Shown here: positions 5,978 to 6,037 of the stretch, in pieces
How positions within the stretch are numbered: position 1 is the stretch's first letter
Layout of the letters: every line of letters begins with the position of its first letter
Assembly (NCBI GenBank): GCA_017999075.1
Contig: JAGOBX010000240.1
Span: forward strand, 1-6,037
Length of the DNA: 6,037 bases
From: Candidatus Babelota bacterium
Lineage (GTDB): Bacteria > JAGOBX01
Direction of reading: 5' to 3'
The notes under the pieces: generated by a model
The model's database searches: none
Told to the model about the DNA's origin: nothing
The model's input: the letters and a program-made list of their open reading frames with translations, nothing else
Position numbers and translations under genes: made by a program

Positions 5978-6037
5978 ATATAAAATCCAGCTCCATACTC
6001 AATTTTTTATAAATTATACAAATATCAATATTAAAAA

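Noticed and set aside
5978-6037. Promoter of the minus-strand operon.
   Set aside because: The region is AT-rich with TTGATA-like and TATAAT-like strings, but they are only a few bases apart, and no Bacteroidetes TTTG/TAnnTTTG pair with correct spacing was found. The promoter may lie beyond the window.

Overview
The window is a strongly AT-rich piece of a bacterial chromosome carrying six protein genes; by eye its GC content is below about 30%. AT-rich composition, A/T-ending codons, weak Shine-Dalgarno sequences and a DUF2723-type membrane protein with a TPR tail suggest an uncultivated or poorly sampled lineage, possibly of the Bacteroidetes/FCB kind. The sequence alone does not fix the phylum. 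TGA and TAA both act as normal stops, so the standard bacterial code fits. There is no rRNA, tRNA, CRISPR array, insertion sequence or phage gene.

Plus strand, left half. Positions 2-1471 hold the 3' part of a DUF2723 polytopic membrane protein, probably a glycosyltransferase. Its reading frame is open to the window edge, so the true start lies upstream; it ends in a TPR-like repeat. A 312-base gap follows. Its first part is unusually GC-rich for this DNA and holds three consecutive hairpins, the last a good Rho-independent terminator (1586-1627). Its second part is AT-rich and holds one 9-bp inverted repeat. Positions 1784-2809 then encode a membrane-anchored SGNH/GDSL hydrolase with a complete set of catalytic blocks. 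These two genes could both act on cell-surface glycans, but the terminator between them suggests separate transcription.

Minus strand, right half. Four tightly packed genes run from 5977 down to 2863 and look like one operon. (1) A six-helix membrane protein with a voltage-sensor domain in which the usual pore loop is replaced by a ~100-residue extracytoplasmic segment, followed by a HAMP-like cytoplasmic tail. (2) A 57-residue single-pass membrane protein whose start overlaps the previous stop (ATGA). (3) panD, aspartate 1-decarboxylase, with every recognisable key residue present. (4) A three-helix membrane hybrid histidine kinase with a C-terminal receiver. The operon converges on the SGNH gene across a 53-base gap.

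The most interesting item is the voltage-sensor/HAMP protein with its small partner and the histidine kinase. It resembles a voltage-gated channel whose pore has been swapped for a sensory transducer. It has no output domain of its own, so the co-encoded kinase is a natural candidate partner. That connection is inference from gene order and architecture. panD may simply be a metabolic gene caught in the same transcript.
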